This document shows positions 61,650 through 64,000 of a stretch of DNA of 64,000 bases, in pieces; position 1 is the first letter of the stretch; each line of letters begins with the position of its first letter. The notes under the pieces are model-generated. The model was not told the DNA's origin, made no database searches, and saw only the letters and a program-made list of their open reading frames with translations. A program made the position numbers and the translations under genes. The stretch is from Paraescarpia echinospica (Eukaryota; Annelida; Polychaeta; Sabellida; Siboglinidae): contig CM034541.1 in assembly GCA_020002185.1 (NCBI GenBank), positions 52,465,617 to 52,529,616 of the forward strand, in the 5' to 3' direction.

Positions 61650-63846
61650 TTATTATCTAACATAGGGCTGACGAGATCCCGAATAGGATCGTGTTGTTTT
61701 ATCGGTTTGTGAGTGTCGCCTAACTCGTACGATGCAAATTGCATTCGTGCATTTCATTTCTACTATCTTAGGTGCGAGAATCCAGAAATCGTATCATGCA
61801 TGCTGGAATCGTGTTGGATGTACTGTCAGTGTAGGACTACTGTCATGTTACAAATAACAAATGTGACTTTCCCGCTTTAGATCAGCAATTAACGCACCTA
61901 AGAATGTAGGTATTTGTGGTTACAACACATGTGTGGGTTTTATGAGAACAAACGTCTTCGAGGGCGGTGCGGCACGGGATGTTACGCATTTAAGGTACGC
62001 CAATGTATGGGGTGGCGACTTGAAATACTACGACAACGATTAATCGACAGTGTTTTGAACATGACGTGAACACTAATCATGATGATGACAATGAGGATGA
62101 TGATGATGAAGATAAGATGCCCCTCTGTTTCATCGGCCATAAAATAACATCGTATTATCCCCGACTAAACGATAATAGCTTTTGTCTCTGTGACAGCGTG
62201 GGTTAAAGTGCGCGCCCTCCCACGCTGAGGCAAAAAGGTTCCGCTTCGATAGAACTAACTCTGCTTGATTAGAAATCGCGACGTAACTAAATTGAGACTC
62301 CGGAGAAAATGTTAACGCTAGAATAGGGGGTGATAAAAAACATATGGGGCGAAACGCCCTCCCACCCTATCTACCTATAAGATATGAAAATAGGAATTTC
62401 GTGGTAGTCAGGTGAAGCTGCAGATCATCGTGTCTCTAGTTATAACAGGGGTGCAATAAATACAAAACACACATTACCATTTTACTAGCAAACTTACACA
62501 TTTAAAGTTTCTCTTCAATGGGGGACTGTATGCAGTAGCCACGGGAAACTAAGAAAAAATGATGCGAATCTGTCGAACATGGAAATAGTATTGTAGTAGT
62601 GGTATAAATGTATCGGTCGCATGTAAAATATAACAACAATATAAACGTATTTATTAATGTAAATAAATTTAAATATTTCAAACGTCCACCTCAGGGCTTT
62701 TTGCCACGTAGATGGGCTTCATACCCCACAATATGTACAAATGTCAACACAAGGAACGTTCCTAAGAAACCGAATTAGTTTATTCATAACACGCAGACGA
62801 TATACTCCTACAGGAATCTTTTCTCTGCATCCGATATCCCAATAACTGTGCGTTATGTCCCGACTTACTCTATCGCGAAAACTGCACCGTAAAACTATGC
62901 CAAATCTGGTATATTATCCACATTAACCTTGGGAAAAATTCCAACACTCCCCTTCTCAAACCGAGATTAATATTCAACTCTTCATCGAATCGACAAAATG
63001 TCCCAATAACAAAATAATCAACCACACTTAGGGTCTGAGTCGTGTCGTGAAAAATCTGAAACTCCGTAAAAAAATGTTAGCGTTACCGCGAAAAATCTCC
63101 AAGAGGCAGACTACCCTCTCGAATCGCGATACATATCCAGCACTACATTGTCGAACCACAAAAAAAGTTACAATGCTACTCACCGTCGAATTGCGAAAAA
63201 ATCGCCGAAATCCGCAGCCGAAAAAAACAAAACAATCACACCAAGGGCCTGAAACGCACCTGGATTTGTTATAATTTATCTTTCCCAACGACATATAGCG
63301 AATGAAACGGAGACTAAATTAATTAACAAACGTCACTAGGTGACAGCACAATAATGATGTCGGTGTCGTCTGCTTAATTATCAAGTTTCACTTGTGGCAA
63401 TATTGTATAATTTCGTCGATAAGGTGTGACTATGTAAGTAACTAAGCGAGCACATACAAAATGCGTTAGGTGATGTGAATTGAACATTTTAAGCTCAATT
63501 ATACAACCTTTGATTAATCTACTTTAAGAGAATGTTGTTAGATTCCCGCTGGAATCGTGTTGGATGTACTGTCAGTGTAGGACTACTGTCATGTTACAAA
63601 TAACAAATGTGACTTTCCCGCTTTAGATGAGCAATTAACGCACCTAAGAATGTAGGTATTTGTGGTTACAACACATGTGTGGGTTTTATGAGAACAAACG
63701 TCTACAAATACAAAAAAAACTGTAAGTGTTAAAAATACTTCAGCAATTATACAAAAATCAACTTTATATACTATTAAATGCCCAAGTACACAGAAAAAAA
63801 CAGTATTACAGATTACCCATTGTCATGCATCAGTGAAGAATCGAAT
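61650..63846 (+). repeat. Rearranged internal duplication within the right arm
   Basis: This block, absent from the left arm, is a patchwork. 61650-61800 copies sequence around 58452-58605, including the start of exon C (GTGCGAGAATCCAGAAATCG). 61800-61957 matches 63550-63705. 61958-62340 is unique and contains a GATGAT run at 62078-62110. 62343-63846 is a second, more diverged copy of about 60120-61649. It implies at least two duplication events after or alongside formation of the arms. Confidence 0.8.
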
Positions 63847-64000
63847 TATTGTTTCAAAGAAAGAGTGTTGGCTGGCTCCAATAGAAATGTGTGCCCAACA
63901 ACCCGTGTAACCAGCCTAAGTGTAGACCCTACATTTAAATGTTTAGTACTGTTGTCTTTAAATTCCCGTCAAAACTGAAACGGAATCCTTCCATTCGCTA

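Larger units (their letters stand above)
56793..64000 (+). repeat. Right arm of the giant inverted repeat
   Basis: Inverted partner of 3597-8586. Homology starts at about 56793 and continues through 61649, where it is interrupted by about 2.2 kb of extra sequence (61650-63846), and resumes at 63847-64000. It is cut off by the window edge, so the repeat extends further right and, in the partner, possibly further left than 3597. Matched coding-like stretches differ at only a few residues, and the 96-bp exon D is identical by eye, so divergence is low. Confidence 0.93.

Overview
This is a window of a multicellular-animal genome, not a microbial one. Coding sequence occurs as short exons with AG/GT splice borders, and most of the rest is decayed transposon and tandem repeat. 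The mix (a Polinton/adintovirus-type remnant, several clades of non-LTR retrotransposon, a P-element-like transposase relic, a Penelope-like relic, DEG/ENaC channel exons and CXorf38/HEPN-like exons) fits a marine invertebrate. A mollusc is my first guess, but the sequence does not prove it.

Layout. 1-1595: a 67-bp satellite. 1596-3596: little recognisable beyond a 12-mer-like minisatellite. 3597-8586: the left arm of a very large inverted repeat. Its mirror image is 56793-64000, which runs off the right edge of the window. Between the arms lie about 48 kb of repeats: a P-element-like relic (9.6-9.9 kb); L2/CR1-like LINE pieces (10.3-12.9 kb); a nested insertion in which a LINE (13.1-15.5 kb) sits inside a tRNA-derived SINE that itself sits inside an alanine-codon-like GCN repeat (12.9-15.9 kb); a CR1-like LINE (18.9-21.0 kb); microsatellite-rich duplications (22.2-23.7 kb); LINE relics (24.5-25.0 and 26.2-27.3 kb); a Penelope-like relic (28.7-29.1 kb); the last two coding exons of a DEG/ENaC channel on the minus strand (29.5-30.6 kb); a rotted Polinton/adintovirus-like block preceded by a NADAR-like domain (31.4-34.45 kb); a 42-bp minisatellite; about 9 kb of a 325-bp satellite with higher-order structure (36.05-45.06 kb); a 1000-N assembly gap; an RTE-type LINE (46.1-47.8 kb); a SINE head and an L2 tail (48.0-48.5 kb); a second, unrelated 67-bp array (50.6-51.4 kb); and a long RTE-type LINE with its own insertion (51.5-54.5 kb).

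Cellular genes are few. The clearest are (i) the DEG/ENaC C-terminal exons at 29512-29669 and 30543-30634, which join in frame through a conserved Ser-Asp-Ile-Gly-Gly motif, and (ii) a CXorf38-like gene with HEPN features on the plus strand of the right arm (56191-56709, 58569-58727, 59791-59886). Two of its exons are also present, inverted, in the left arm. Its first visible exon carries a frame break, so the locus may be a pseudogene, but the downstream exons keep reading frame, splice borders and the RNxxxH motif in both arms.

The most interesting objects are the giant inverted repeat carrying duplicated HEPN exons, the Polinton-like block in which five viral-type genes can still be read in order although each is broken, and the higher-order satellite with one nearly invariant 18-bp box per monomer. 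All family assignments rest on reading motifs by eye; no database search was run.
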